A stretch of DNA of 16,181 bases from Bacillota bacterium. Lineage in GTDB: Bacteria > Bacillota > Sulfobacillia > JAJZYS01 > JAJYTV01. Made by a program: the position numbers and the translations under genes. The notes under the pieces were generated by a model. That model saw nothing but the letters and a program-made list of their open reading frames with translations, ran no database searches and was not told the origin of the DNA. The stretch lies in contig JAJZIE010000025.1 in the NCBI GenBank assembly GCA_021810725.1, positions 1 through 16,181 of the forward strand, in the 5' to 3' direction. Of the stretch, positions 5,718 to 12,348 are shown one piece after another (positions within the stretch are counted from its first letter, which is position 1; every line of letters starts with the position of its first letter).

Positions 5718-6489
5718 ATGTCTCCGATCGTCGCCCTCTGGGGCCGGATCTTGCGCACCAGGGCCGACGTCTACGTTCAGATCCTGCTGACCATCGTGGG
5801 CGCGGCGCTCCTTGCGGCACTGATGGCCATCGCCGCCCGCGGCCATGCCTCCGGGCTTTTGATTCTCATCGGCATCCTGGCTGTGGTCGCCGAGGTGGCG
5901 TTCGGCTACGGCGCTGCGCTGGGAGCGTTGGGCGAGGCGGCGCGCGGCGACGCGCCCAGCCCCTTCTGGGCGCGCGGCTACCGCCTCTGGGGACGCACCC
6001 TGGGCCTCTTCGGCGTCGATCTTCTGGTCGGCATCGTCCTGACCATCGTGCTCCTGATCGTGCTTGCCTTGGCGGGCTCCCTCGCGGGCCTCGGCCACCT
6101 GACCTCCGCAGCCACTCTGGCGACGCCGGCCATTCGCCGTGTGCTCATCGTCCTCGGCATCGGCGTCCTCGTCTTGGCGATCGTCGTCGGCCCGTACATG
6201 CAGGCTGCCCAGGCGATCGTCTACGTGGCCGAGGTACCCGTGCTGGCGGCCCGCCCAGGCGTTCACGGAGGCTTACGGCCGCGGGCGCTTCGGGCACTGG
6301 CTGCTGGGGCTCCTCTTCGCTGTCGTCGTCGACCTCGTCGCCAGTCTGATCGAACAGCTTTTTGGCACGACCGGCCAGCTCCTCAGCATCCTCCTGAGTC
6401 CTGCCGTGCTGTGGCTGTCGACGGCCCTGGCCTTCGCCATCTACCGCACGCACAGCCTGGACACCGCTCCGGCCGAGATCATCTCCTGA
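5718..6489 (+). pseudogene. Polytopic membrane protein interrupted by an apparent +1 frameshift (about 256 aa if repaired)
   Basis: The ATG at 5718 has AAGGAG 8 bases upstream and opens a hydrophobic protein with several predicted membrane segments (about residues 20-40, 45-65, 95-125 and 140-165). The reading continues sensibly to VYVAEVPVLAA near 6250. The rest of the protein, AQAFTEAYGRGRFG followed by two further membrane segments and the end SLDTAPAEIIS at 6489, is in the next frame. Removing one C in the GC run at 6246-6256 joins both parts. Left in the first frame, translation runs on to 6899 as an Arg/Pro-rich shadow through the next gene. Either a sequencing error or a real mutation is possible. 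No family is recognised beyond resemblance to generic multi-pass membrane proteins. Confidence 0.65.
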
Positions 6490-6501
6490 GGGGGTTTCGC
6501 C

Positions 6502-6804
6502 ATGCTCCGTCACGTCTTGCTGCTGAAGTTCAAGGAGGGTGTGGGACCAAGCGAGATCGCGGCGCTCGACACCGCGTTCCGCGATCTCATCGCAGACATC
6601 CCGGCGGTTTCGCAAGGGCACGTCGGACCGAAGCTCGGCCTCAAGGGCAGCTCGGGCGTGCCCGCCGACTACGCGGTCACGCTGGACTTCCGCTCGCCCG
6701 ACGATTTCGCCGCCTACATCGAGGACCCGCGGCACCAGAAGTTTGTGCGGGAGATCTTGAGCCCCTTGCGCGAAGCGGGCTGGTCGGCACAGATCGAACT
6801 CTAG
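6502..6804 (+). CDS. Dabb (stress-responsive alpha/beta barrel) domain protein (100 aa)
   Basis: A small protein of the dimeric alpha+beta barrel (Dabb) family. Typical features are the N-terminal MLRHVLLLKFKEGV strand, a helix (PSEIAALDTAFRDLIADIPAV), a mid strand after GHVGPKLGLKGSSG, the strand YAVTLDFRSPDDFAAYIEDPRHQKF, and the closing helix REILSPLREAG. Such proteins form dimers and include both stress-associated proteins and small-molecule cyclases or decarboxylases, so the function here is open. GAGGGGG lies 7 bases before the ATG, 12 bases behind the preceding membrane-protein gene, so both are probably co-transcribed. Confidence 0.85.
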   Translation: MLRHVLLLKFKEGVGPSEIAALDTAFRDLIADIPAVSQGHVGPKLGLKGSSGVPADYAVTLDFRSPDDFAAYIEDPRHQKFVREILSPLREAGWSAQIEL

Positions 6805-6903
6805 CCGGCGCCGGGTCATCGCCGCTCCGGGCGGGGCGATCGTGCTTGGGCGAACATCCCGGACCTCCGCAGACGTCGGAGCGTCGCGAAGTGGGGTAAT
6901 CGC

Positions 6904-7707
6904 GTGTCGCAGGCGGCTCTCCTCCTGGCGCTCGGCTCCGCCGTGCTGCACGTGCTCTGGAACGCGGCCGCGCGGCAGGAGAGCGGGCGCCTGCGCTTCA
7001 TGTGGCTGCTCGCCGGCTCGTCCGCCGTCCTGGCGCTGCTGCTGTCCATGGGACTCTGGCGGGCGGCCGACTGGCGCGATCTCTGGCCGTACGTCCTGGC
7101 CACCGCCGTGGTGCACGCCCTCTACTTCACGTCGCTGGCTGCCGCGTACCGCACCGGCGAGCTGCATTGGGCCTACACGCTCTCCCGCGCCGGCGGGGTG
7201 CTGCTCGCGTCTCTCGCCGCCCTCTGGCTGCTCGGTCAGACCGTACGCCCCCTGGCCTGGGCCGCCATCGGGCTCGTGCTCCTCGGCAGCGTGCTCGTGT
7301 CGGGCAGGCCCCAGCGGCCGCGGGACCTTCTGCGCGTCGCCTGGATCGGCCTCCTGATCGCGGCGTACACCTTCATAGACAGCCGCGGCGTGCAGCACGC
7401 TCCGCCGCTCCTCTACATCGCCCTTCTGTACACCGGCGCCACCATCCTGACGGCGCCGTTCGCCCTGCGGGCCGAGCCCGGTCCAGGGGACCGACTCGCG
7501 CCCGTCTTCGGCGCCCTCAGCCTCGCGTCGTACCTGCTGCTGCTCTACGCCTACCGGCTTGGTCCTCTGGCGCCCACGGTGGCCATCCGCCAGACGGCGC
7601 CGCTGTTCGCGGCGGCGCTTGGCTACCTGCGGCTGCGCGAGCGCCCGACGCCGCTCGCGTGGGCAGGCACCGCGCTCGTCGTCGTCGGCGCGGTCCTTCT
7701 TGCCTGA
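6904..7707 (+). CDS. EamA/DMT-superfamily transporter (267 aa)
   Basis: A multi-pass membrane protein with about nine to ten hydrophobic helices in two similar halves, typical of the EamA branch of the drug/metabolite transporter superfamily. The first half begins LLLALGSAVLHVLWNAAAR, a usual start for this family. The second half repeats with DLLRVAWIGLLIAAYTFID, and PTVAIRQTAPLFAAALGYLRLRERPTPLAW contains the familiar Pro and L-x-E-R-P/x-T motif before the last helix. Substrates in this family range from amino acids to metabolites and cannot be read here. The GTG start has AAGTGGGG upstream. Its stop is only 3 bases from the end of the converging GH18 gene, so no separate terminator fits between them. 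Confidence 0.85.
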   Translation: MSQAALLLALGSAVLHVLWNAAARQESGRLRFMWLLAGSSAVLALLLSMGLWRAADWRDLWPYVLATAVVHALYFTSLAAAYRTGELHWAYTLSRAGGVLLASLAALWLLGQTVRPLAWAAIGLVLLGSVLVSGRPQRPRDLLRVAWIGLLIAAYTFIDSRGVQHAPPLLYIALLYTGATILTAPFALRAEPGPGDRLAPVFGALSLASYLLLLYAYRLGPLAPTVAIRQTAPLFAAALGYLRLRERPTPLAWAGTALVVVGAVLLA

Positions 7708-7710
7708 ACG

Positions 7711-8775
7711 CTAGAAGATGCTCGTGTGCCTGAGCTGCGTCCAGATGTCCGGGTTTTCGCCGCCCAGCTCCCAGAGGGCGATGCCGCCCAGGCGCGAAGC
7801 CTTGGCGAGCGCGAGCTTCTGGCCGAACGAACGCTGGTCCTCGTACCAGACGTCATGGTGCACGCCGCCGTCCGTGTAGCTGAAGTGGTACTCCTGCGAC
7901 GCCGCATCCCAGGTGGGCGAAATGCCGTACTTCTTCAGGAGGGCCTGGGCCTGCAAGGTCGTGACCGTGTTTGTCTGGCCCGCGCTCAACCAGTCGTAGC
8001 CGTAGGTGGCGACACCGAGGTAGATCCTCTGGCTGCGCATGTGCCCGAGCGCGAAGTTCACGTTGTTGCGCACCCAGGGCAGCGGTGCGACGGGGCCGGG
8101 CGGACCGCCCTGGTAGTGGTGGTCGTAGGCCATGATGACGACCGCGTCCGTAACCTTGCCGAGCGCCGGGTAATCGTAGGGATAGCTCATGTCGCGGCTG
8201 ATGCCCACCTTGGGGAATACGGCGACGCCGAGCCCCTTGCCCTCTCGGTGCAGGGCCTTGCCGAGGTCGTTCAGGAAGGTGGAGAGGTCGTCCCGGGAGT
8301 AGGGCGCGAGCAGTTCGAAGTCGATCAAGACGCCGTCGTAGCCATGGCGCTTCACGAGGCTTTCGATCGTACCGATCATCTGGGTCCGTGTCGAAGTGCT
8401 GTACATGGGATCGTTGCCGGAATTGCCGATCAGCGGCCAGACGAAGCTGCGGTGGCTGTGCGCGAACTTCGTCACCTGCGGTGCCGCCATGTCGTTCGTC
8501 AGGTTGCCGGACGCGTTGATCCGGTACCAGTACGGACTCGTGATCTGGATCTGCTTCGTGTGGTCCACAAGGGAGGCCCAAGCCGTGCCCGGACCGGTGC
8601 CCTGGTTTTCGTAGAAGCCGATCACCATCGGGCGCCAGAACAGCGAGAACGCCGTACGAGGAACGGACGTGTGGTGGGGCGACTTGGCCGGCCTCGCAAA
8701 CAGGAAGATCAGCAGCACCAGAAAGAGCGCCCCGACCAGCGCGGGATAACGCCAGCGGCGCAGGAGCTCGTCCAT
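7711..8775 (-). CDS. Membrane-anchored GH18-family glycosyl hydrolase, spore-lytic (YaaH/SleL-like) type (354 aa)
   Basis: A glycoside hydrolase family 18 TIM barrel, close in type to the spore peptidoglycan hydrolases YaaH/SleL and YdhD. A short basic N-terminus and one hydrophobic helix (about 12-27) anchor it, with the enzyme outside the membrane. The barrel contains the signature YDGVLIDFE (146-154), with Asp152 and the proton donor Glu154. VVIMAYDHHYQGG, IYLGVATYGYDW and GGIALWELGGENPD follow, the usual later barrel strands. No LysM domains are present, unlike SleL. The ATG at 8775 is chosen for its strong GGAGGGAGGGGAG; the frame stays open further up to 8832 without a comparable site. 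A terminator separates it from rqcP upstream. Cortex or spore wall as substrate is inferred from the neighbourhood. Confidence 0.85.
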   Translation of the reverse strand: MDELLRRWRYPALVGALFLVLLIFLFARPAKSPHHTSVPRTAFSLFWRPMVIGFYENQGTGPGTAWASLVDHTKQIQITSPYWYRINASGNLTNDMAAPQVTKFAHSHRSFVWPLIGNSGNDPMYSTSTRTQMIGTIESLVKRHGYDGVLIDFELLAPYSRDDLSTFLNDLGKALHREGKGLGVAVFPKVGISRDMSYPYDYPALGKVTDAVVIMAYDHHYQGGPPGPVAPLPWVRNNVNFALGHMRSQRIYLGVATYGYDWLSAGQTNTVTTLQAQALLKKYGISPTWDAASQEYHFSYTDGGVHHDVWYEDQRSFGQKLALAKASRLGGIALWELGGENPDIWTQLRHTSIF

Positions 8776-8796
8776 GGCTCCCCTCCCTCCGCTTTC

Positions 8797-8826
8797 TAGG
8801 CTGGCCGATGGCTGTTCAGCGATGCA
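8797..8826 (-). promoter_or_regulatory. Possible sigma-F/sigma-G-like promoter of the GH18 gene
   Basis: On the minus strand, TGCATC (8821-8826) and CAGCCTA (8797-8803) are 17 bases apart, loosely matching forespore sigma consensus (TGAATA and CATAMTA). It lies between the rqcP terminator and the GH18 ribosome binding site. The match is imperfect and the leader would be short. Confidence 0.2.
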
Positions 8827-8835
8827 TGGCAAGAA

Positions 8836-8860
8836 GCGGGCGGGGCATCGCCCCGCCCGC
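8836..8860 (-). terminator. Terminator hairpin after rqcP
   Basis: A perfect 11-bp GC stem (8836-8846 with 8850-8860) with a 3-base loop, followed on the minus strand by TTCTTG. It begins 6 bases beyond the rqcP stop and would separate the spoVB-mazG-hup-rqcP unit from the GH18 gene. Confidence 0.7.
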
Positions 8861-8866
8861 CCAACG

Positions 8867-9139
8867 TCAGTCGATGGCGCCAGTTCCCTTCTGACGCACC
8901 CAGAGCACCTCGTAAAGTTCGTCCGATCCTCGCGGCACAGGCCGGTCGGGTACCGTGAGCACGCGCAGGGCCGTCTCCCTGCCGCCGATGTCGACCACCA
9001 TCTCGTCGCCGACGTGGACCTCAGAAGCCGGCTTCGCGGGCTTGCCGTTCAACGTGACACGGCCCGCGTCCGCGGCATCGTGCGCGATGGTCCGCCGCTT
9101 GATCACCCTCGCGACCTTAAGCCACTTGTCGAGGCGCAG
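8867..9139 (-). CDS. rqcP: S4-domain RNA-binding protein RqcP (YabO) (90 aa), CTG start predicted
   Basis: A small S4-domain protein. The start LRLDKWLKVARVIKRRTIA, the central DAGRVTLNGKPAKPASEV and VGDEMVVDIG are the family hallmarks. RqcP/YabO binds the stalled 50S subunit with RqcH and supports alanine tailing in ribosome-associated quality control (established knowledge). The C-terminus has an extra stretch up to KGTGAID. AGGGAGGTG (9145-9153) is an excellent Shine-Dalgarno and points to the CTG at 9139, giving 90 residues, near the 86 of B. subtilis. The alternative TTG at 9184 lies in the loop of a stable hairpin and would add 15 unrelated residues. It follows hup in the block that runs from the flippase gene. 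Confidence 0.85.
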   Translation of the reverse strand: MRLDKWLKVARVIKRRTIAHDAADAGRVTLNGKPAKPASEVHVGDEMVVDIGGRETALRVLTVPDRPVPRGSDELYEVLWVRQKGTGAID

Positions 9140-9153
9140 GACGTCACCTCCCT
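9140..9153 (-). promoter_or_regulatory. Ribosome binding site deciding the CTG start of rqcP
   Basis: On the minus strand AGGGAGGTGACGTC ends directly before CTG at 9139; the GGAGG core is 7 bases from that codon. No ATG, GTG or TTG is in frame within the useful distance. Confidence 0.65.
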
Positions 9154-9164
9154 CGAAGCGCGAA

Positions 9165-9201
9165 GGGAGCCGGGGACATCCCAAGGATGCCCCCGGCTCC
9201 C
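9165..9201. other. Long imperfect hairpin between hup and rqcP
   Basis: An 11-bp perfect outer stem (9165-9175 with 9191-9201), one mismatch (9176/9190) and a 5-bp inner stem (9177-9181 with 9185-9189) close on a 3-base loop. It fills the gap between the HU stop and the rqcP ribosome binding site. There is no T-run, so partial termination, mRNA processing or translational control are all possible. Confidence 0.6.
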
Positions 9202-9213
9202 CGCAGTGCGCCC

Positions 9214-9489
9214 TTACTTGGCGACCGAGTCCTTGAGAGCCTTGCCGGCCTTGAAAGCAGGCACGCGGCTCGCGGGGATCTTGATCTCCTTCTTGGTCTG
9301 CGGGTTCAGGCCCTTGCGCGCAGCGCGCGACCGAACCTCGAAGGTACCGAAGCCAACGAGCGACACCTTGTCTCCACCGGTAAGAGCTTCCTCAACCGCT
9401 TCAACGAAGGCGGTGACCGCCTTGTCCGCGTCCTTCTTGCTCATCCCGGCGCGTTCGGCGACCTTCGCAACCAGCTCGGTCTTGTTCGT
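9214..9489 (-). CDS. hup: HU-family DNA-binding protein (91 aa), apparent ACG start
   Basis: A histone-like HU protein that bends DNA and compacts the nucleoid. NKTELVAKVAERAGMSKKDADKAV is the usual helical dimerisation start, VSLVGFGTFEVRSRAARKGLNPQTKKEI forms the strands and the DNA-binding arm with its Pro, and VPAFKAGKALKDSV ends the fold. Counted from the ACG at 9489 the product is 91 residues, the standard HU size, and GGGAGGGG lies 5 bases before it. The nearest ordinary start in frame is ATG at 9546 (110 aa), which overlaps mazG by 26 bases and adds 19 residues (MGGQLTNLRRRQSAQGGVP). That alternative cannot be excluded; nor can a one-base sequence error that turned ATG into ACG. The position between mazG and rqcP is typical of Clostridia. 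Confidence 0.85.
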   Translation of the reverse strand, partial: TNKTELVAKVAERAGMSKKDADKAVTAFVEAVEEALTGGDKVSLVGFGTFEVRSRAARKGLNPQTKKEIKIPASRVPAFKAGKALKDSVAK

Positions 9490-9502
9490 AGGTACCCCTC
9501 CC
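9490..9502 (-). promoter_or_regulatory. Ribosome binding site pointing to the ACG codon of hup
   Basis: On the minus strand GGGAGGGG (9495-9502) is followed by TACCT and then ACG AAC AAG, the codons where family members begin with Met-Asn-Lys. It lies inside the longer open frame that starts at 9546. Confidence 0.55.
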
Positions 9503-9520
9503 TGTGCCGATTGTCGACGC

Positions 9521-10732
9521 CTAAGATTCGTCAATTGGCCACCCATTCCTGCTTTCCTCGCCCGTAACCTGCGCAGATTGTGCTATTTTCCACGCCTGCG
9601 AGACCTTTTCCGACCCCGCGGCGGACAGGCGCTGGCCAAGCAGTCCCTCGGCGCGCCTGCAGCGCGCCTTCAGCGCAGAGAGCGAGCGGCGCGCCTCGAG
9701 TTCAAGATCCTCCCCGGCGGCCACGCGCCCCTCGAAAAGTGCGGTGTAGCCGCTCTCTCCAAATTCCCGAATGCCACAGCGCATGAGCTTGCGCATGGCC
9801 TTCTCAAGCGCTGCAAGAGAGGATAATGAGGCGGGTATGCCGTCAAGTTCGCTTTGCCGACGCGTCCCCTCCTCCGCCTTGAGCTGCTCCCAGCGCGGCA
9901 GGAAGTCCTGTGCGCTTGCGTAGTGCTCGTCGCCGAACACGTGCGGGTGGCGGCGCACGAGTTTGCGCCACAGGCCGTCCGTGATGTCCGCGAGGGTAAA
10001 GGTCCCCTCTTCGCGACCGAGCTCGCCATGGAACAGCACTTGCAGCAGCAAGTCTCCCAGTTCTTCCACAATCCCATGCAGATCGGCGTCGGAAAGCGCG
10101 TCATATGCCTCCGCGGCTTCCTCCAGCAGATAGGGCAGCAGGCTCAGGTGCGTCTGTTCGCGATCCCAGGGACAGCCGTCCGGCGCGCGCAGAATCGCCA
10201 TCACCGCCGCCGCGGCGGCAAAAGGCAGCGCCGTGTCGCCGCCGAATGGCGGCACATAGAGCACGTCCCCAGGTGCGCGCAGTCCCGCGATCTCCGCGAG
10301 CGGCCCCTCCCGCCGTCTTCCGTCGCCGATCAGCACGCCCCTGCTCAGCGTCAGCAGGGCGTCGGGGAGGCCTGGATCGCCATCACCGTATACGAGTACG
10401 CCCTGGCCGGCCGGCCAGGCGTCCCGGCGGCTCGCGTGCCGGCTCACGCTCGCCTGGGGCAGCCCGAGTTCCAGGACCAGCGGCCGTCCGAACCGCACCT
10501 CGGCGCCCTGACCGAGTCCGGTGTGGAGCCAGGGGTCGTCCACCTCCGGCCCGCCGGGGAGCAGCATGAGATCGTCGGCGCCGAAGCGTTCGGGAAGCTC
10601 GGTTCTCGCCCTGATCCCCCTCGCCGCGAGGACGGTCCGTGCGATCCCTTCCGGCGCGAACAGCAGACCGGACGTCAAGGGCGGCAGATCCTGCCCGAAG
10701 CCGATGCCGAAGATCCGCACGTGCGCAATCAT
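9521..10732 (-). CDS. mazG: MazG nucleotide pyrophosphohydrolase, YabN-like, with degenerate N-terminal domain (403 aa)
   Basis: The C-terminal half is a MazG NTP pyrophosphohydrolase, which removes aberrant nucleoside triphosphates. CPWDREQTH (187-195), LLEEAAEAYDAL with Glu204/205/208 and IVEELGDLLLQ with Glu223/224 and Asp227 give the metal-binding EExxE...ExxD pattern, and HPHVFGDE follows near 260. In YabN the N-terminus is a SAM-dependent tetrapyrrole-methylase-like domain. Here about 170 residues remain and only the opening strand (VRIFGIGFGQD) and FGGDTALPF recall it, so methylase activity is doubtful. The second MazG repeat of long family members is replaced by a short Arg/Glu-rich tail. 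The ATG overlaps the flippase stop by ATGA, so the two are translationally coupled. Confidence 0.88.
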   Translation of the reverse strand: MIAHVRIFGIGFGQDLPPLTSGLLFAPEGIARTVLAARGIRARTELPERFGADDLMLLPGGPEVDDPWLHTGLGQGAEVRFGRPLVLELGLPQASVSRHASRRDAWPAGQGVLVYGDGDPGLPDALLTLSRGVLIGDGRRREGPLAEIAGLRAPGDVLYVPPFGGDTALPFAAAAAVMAILRAPDGCPWDREQTHLSLLPYLLEEAAEAYDALSDADLHGIVEELGDLLLQVLFHGELGREEGTFTLADITDGLWRKLVRRHPHVFGDEHYASAQDFLPRWEQLKAEEGTRRQSELDGIPASLSSLAALEKAMRKLMRCGIREFGESGYTALFEGRVAAGEDLELEARRSLSALKARCRRAEGLLGQRLSAAGSEKVSQAWKIAQSAQVTGEESRNGWPIDES

Positions 10733-12255
10733 CTCCTGCCCTGCAGCATGCTCCGCAGCCGCTGCACCATGCTGCGAAGGGCTTCCCGCTCACCCGGGCC
10801 GAACCCTCCCAGCGCACCCAGCAGGATGAGATACGTGGCGCCGCCGGCCCCGATCGCGATCAGGGTGCCGAACCCTGTTGCGGGAGCGAGCAGCCGCAGG
10901 ACCGCAGCCATCCCCAGCACCGCCGCGATGGGTGGCAGGGCCCACGTGCCCAGCATCGGCTGCCGCATGATGCGGCTCGCTGCCGCCACATTCAGGCCGG
11001 CCCAGACAAAGTAGGCCGAACTCGTCGCCAGCGCCGCGCCGGTGATGCCGACCTGACGCACCAGCACGACGCTCAGCACGAGCTTCGCGAGCGTGGCGAT
11101 GCCGAGGTTCGCGAGCGGCCGCCAGGTGTGCCCCTGTCCCTGCAGAGCAGCTGCCGCCACCTGTCCGAAGCCGAAGAGCAGCGCGCTTGGCGCCAGCGCC
11201 GTCAGGGTCGGGCCGGCCGCGGGGCTGCCGAAGAAGAGTCCGACGATCGGCCCGCTCAGCATGAAGAGGCCCACGGCGGCTGGAAGCAGCCACCGGAACG
11301 CGGCCGCCAGGGCGTCGCGCGTCAGTGCCCTGGCCGCCGCCCCGTCGCCCCTGGCCGTCGCCGCGGACACGGCCGGCACCAGCGCCACCGCGATGGCGCC
11401 GCTGAGGATGGCCGGCAACGCCACGAGCGGCATGGCGTAGCCGCTGAGGACCCCGTAGGCCCCGGTGCGCGTATGCGCACCGTACCCGCGCGACTGCAGG
11501 GCCGAGGGCACGACGACGAGATCGACGAGCTGCATCACGGGCACACCGAGACCTGTCACCGTGATCGGCAGGGCGAGACCGAGCAGTTCCGTGAGAATGC
11601 GCCTTGTCGGCATGCCGCGGCGTCCCGCCCGCGGCGGCGGCCGAAGGCGCCGCAGGACCACCAGCACGGCCAGGCCCGCGAGGGCGCCGAGGCCCGCGGC
11701 GCCGGCCGCACCCGCGGCCGCCCACGCGATGCCCAGGGGACGCAGCACGTAGGCGAGGACGACGATGCCGACGACGCGGACGAGCTGCTCGAGCACCTGC
11801 GAGATCGCTGTCGGCGCCATCTGCTGATAGCCCTGGAAGTAGCCTCTCAGGGCCGACATCGCCGCGACCAGCAGCACAGCGGGCGCCACGGCGGCGATCG
11901 CGAGCGCCGCGCGAGGGTCTCGCGCGACGTTTCGCGCCAGCCAGGGTGCCGCGAGAAACAGGCCCGTGGCACCCAGGATGCCGAGCACGAGCAGCACGGT
12001 CGTGGCGACGCGCAGGATGCGTTCGGCTTCGCGATGCGCGCCCCGCGCGACGCTCTGGGCGACGAGACGCGAAACGGCCACCGGCAGGCCGCCGGTGGCG
12101 ATGGCCAGGGTCAGGGCGTACGCGGGGTAGGCCATGTGGTAGAGGCCGACACCCTCCGGGCCCAGGAGACGTGGCAGGAGCAGCCGGTAGAGGCCCAGGA
12201 GGCGGCTGAGGATGCCCCCGAGCAGCAAGAGCCCGGTACCCTGCCAGAACGCCAA
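10729..12255 (-). CDS. spoVB: SpoVB/YabM-like MATE/MVF-family flippase (508 aa)
   Basis: A polytopic membrane protein with about 13-14 hydrophobic helices of the SpoVB/MurJ-like branch of the MOP superfamily, which moves lipid-linked wall precursors across the membrane. The start WQGTGLLLLGGILSRLLGLYRLLLPRLLGPEGVGLYHMAYP is characteristic of SpoVB/YabM proteins, as is LRGYFQGYQQMAPTAISQVLEQLVRV near 140-165. The protein ends in a basic tail (RSMVQRLRSMLQGRR). The TTG start at 12255 has GGGGGTG 7 bases upstream. It is the first gene of the spoVB-mazG-hup-rqcP unit, placed right behind the nuo terminator, and it overlaps mazG by ATGA. SpoVB proper and YabM cannot be told apart by eye; the gene order favours the YabM slot. 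Confidence 0.85.
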   Translation of the reverse strand: MAFWQGTGLLLLGGILSRLLGLYRLLLPRLLGPEGVGLYHMAYPAYALTLAIATGGLPVAVSRLVAQSVARGAHREAERILRVATTVLLVLGILGATGLFLAAPWLARNVARDPRAALAIAAVAPAVLLVAAMSALRGYFQGYQQMAPTAISQVLEQLVRVVGIVVLAYVLRPLGIAWAAAGAAGAAGLGALAGLAVLVVLRRLRPPPRAGRRGMPTRRILTELLGLALPITVTGLGVPVMQLVDLVVVPSALQSRGYGAHTRTGAYGVLSGYAMPLVALPAILSGAIAVALVPAVSAATARGDGAAARALTRDALAAAFRWLLPAAVGLFMLSGPIVGLFFGSPAAGPTLTALAPSALLFGFGQVAAAALQGQGHTWRPLANLGIATLAKLVLSVVLVRQVGITGAALATSSAYFVWAGLNVAAASRIMRQPMLGTWALPPIAAVLGMAAVLRLLAPATGFGTLIAIGAGGATYLILLGALGGFGPGEREALRSMVQRLRSMLQGRR

Positions 12256-12305
12256 GGGCCGACACCCCCATACAGTTCATGCGGGCGCCGCCGGCATATG
12301 CAGAA

Positions 12306-12334
12306 GGGCCGCCGCTCACGAAGAGCGGCGGCCC
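12306..12334 (-). terminator. Terminator hairpin at the end of the nuo operon
   Basis: A perfect 12-bp GC stem (12306-12317 with 12323-12334) with a 5-base loop lies 14 bases beyond the nuoN stop. On the minus strand it is followed by TTCT only, so the T-tract is weak. Confidence 0.65.
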
Positions 12335-12348
12335 ACCGGTCTTTCGAT

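Noticed and set aside
6818..6840. ATCGCC...GGCGAT inverted repeat between the Dabb and EamA genes as a terminator
   Set aside because: Only 6 bp with an 11-base loop and no T-tract.
6490..6899. Continuation of the 5718 frame to 6899 as a 393-residue protein
   Set aside because: After about 6250 the translation is Arg/Pro-rich and runs out of frame through the clear Dabb gene; the true continuation is in the next frame.
12274..12301. GCATATG and CATGAACT on the minus strand as a possible sigma-E promoter of the flippase operon
   Set aside because: Spacing is 13 instead of 14-15 and the -10 part matches only 5 of 8 positions.
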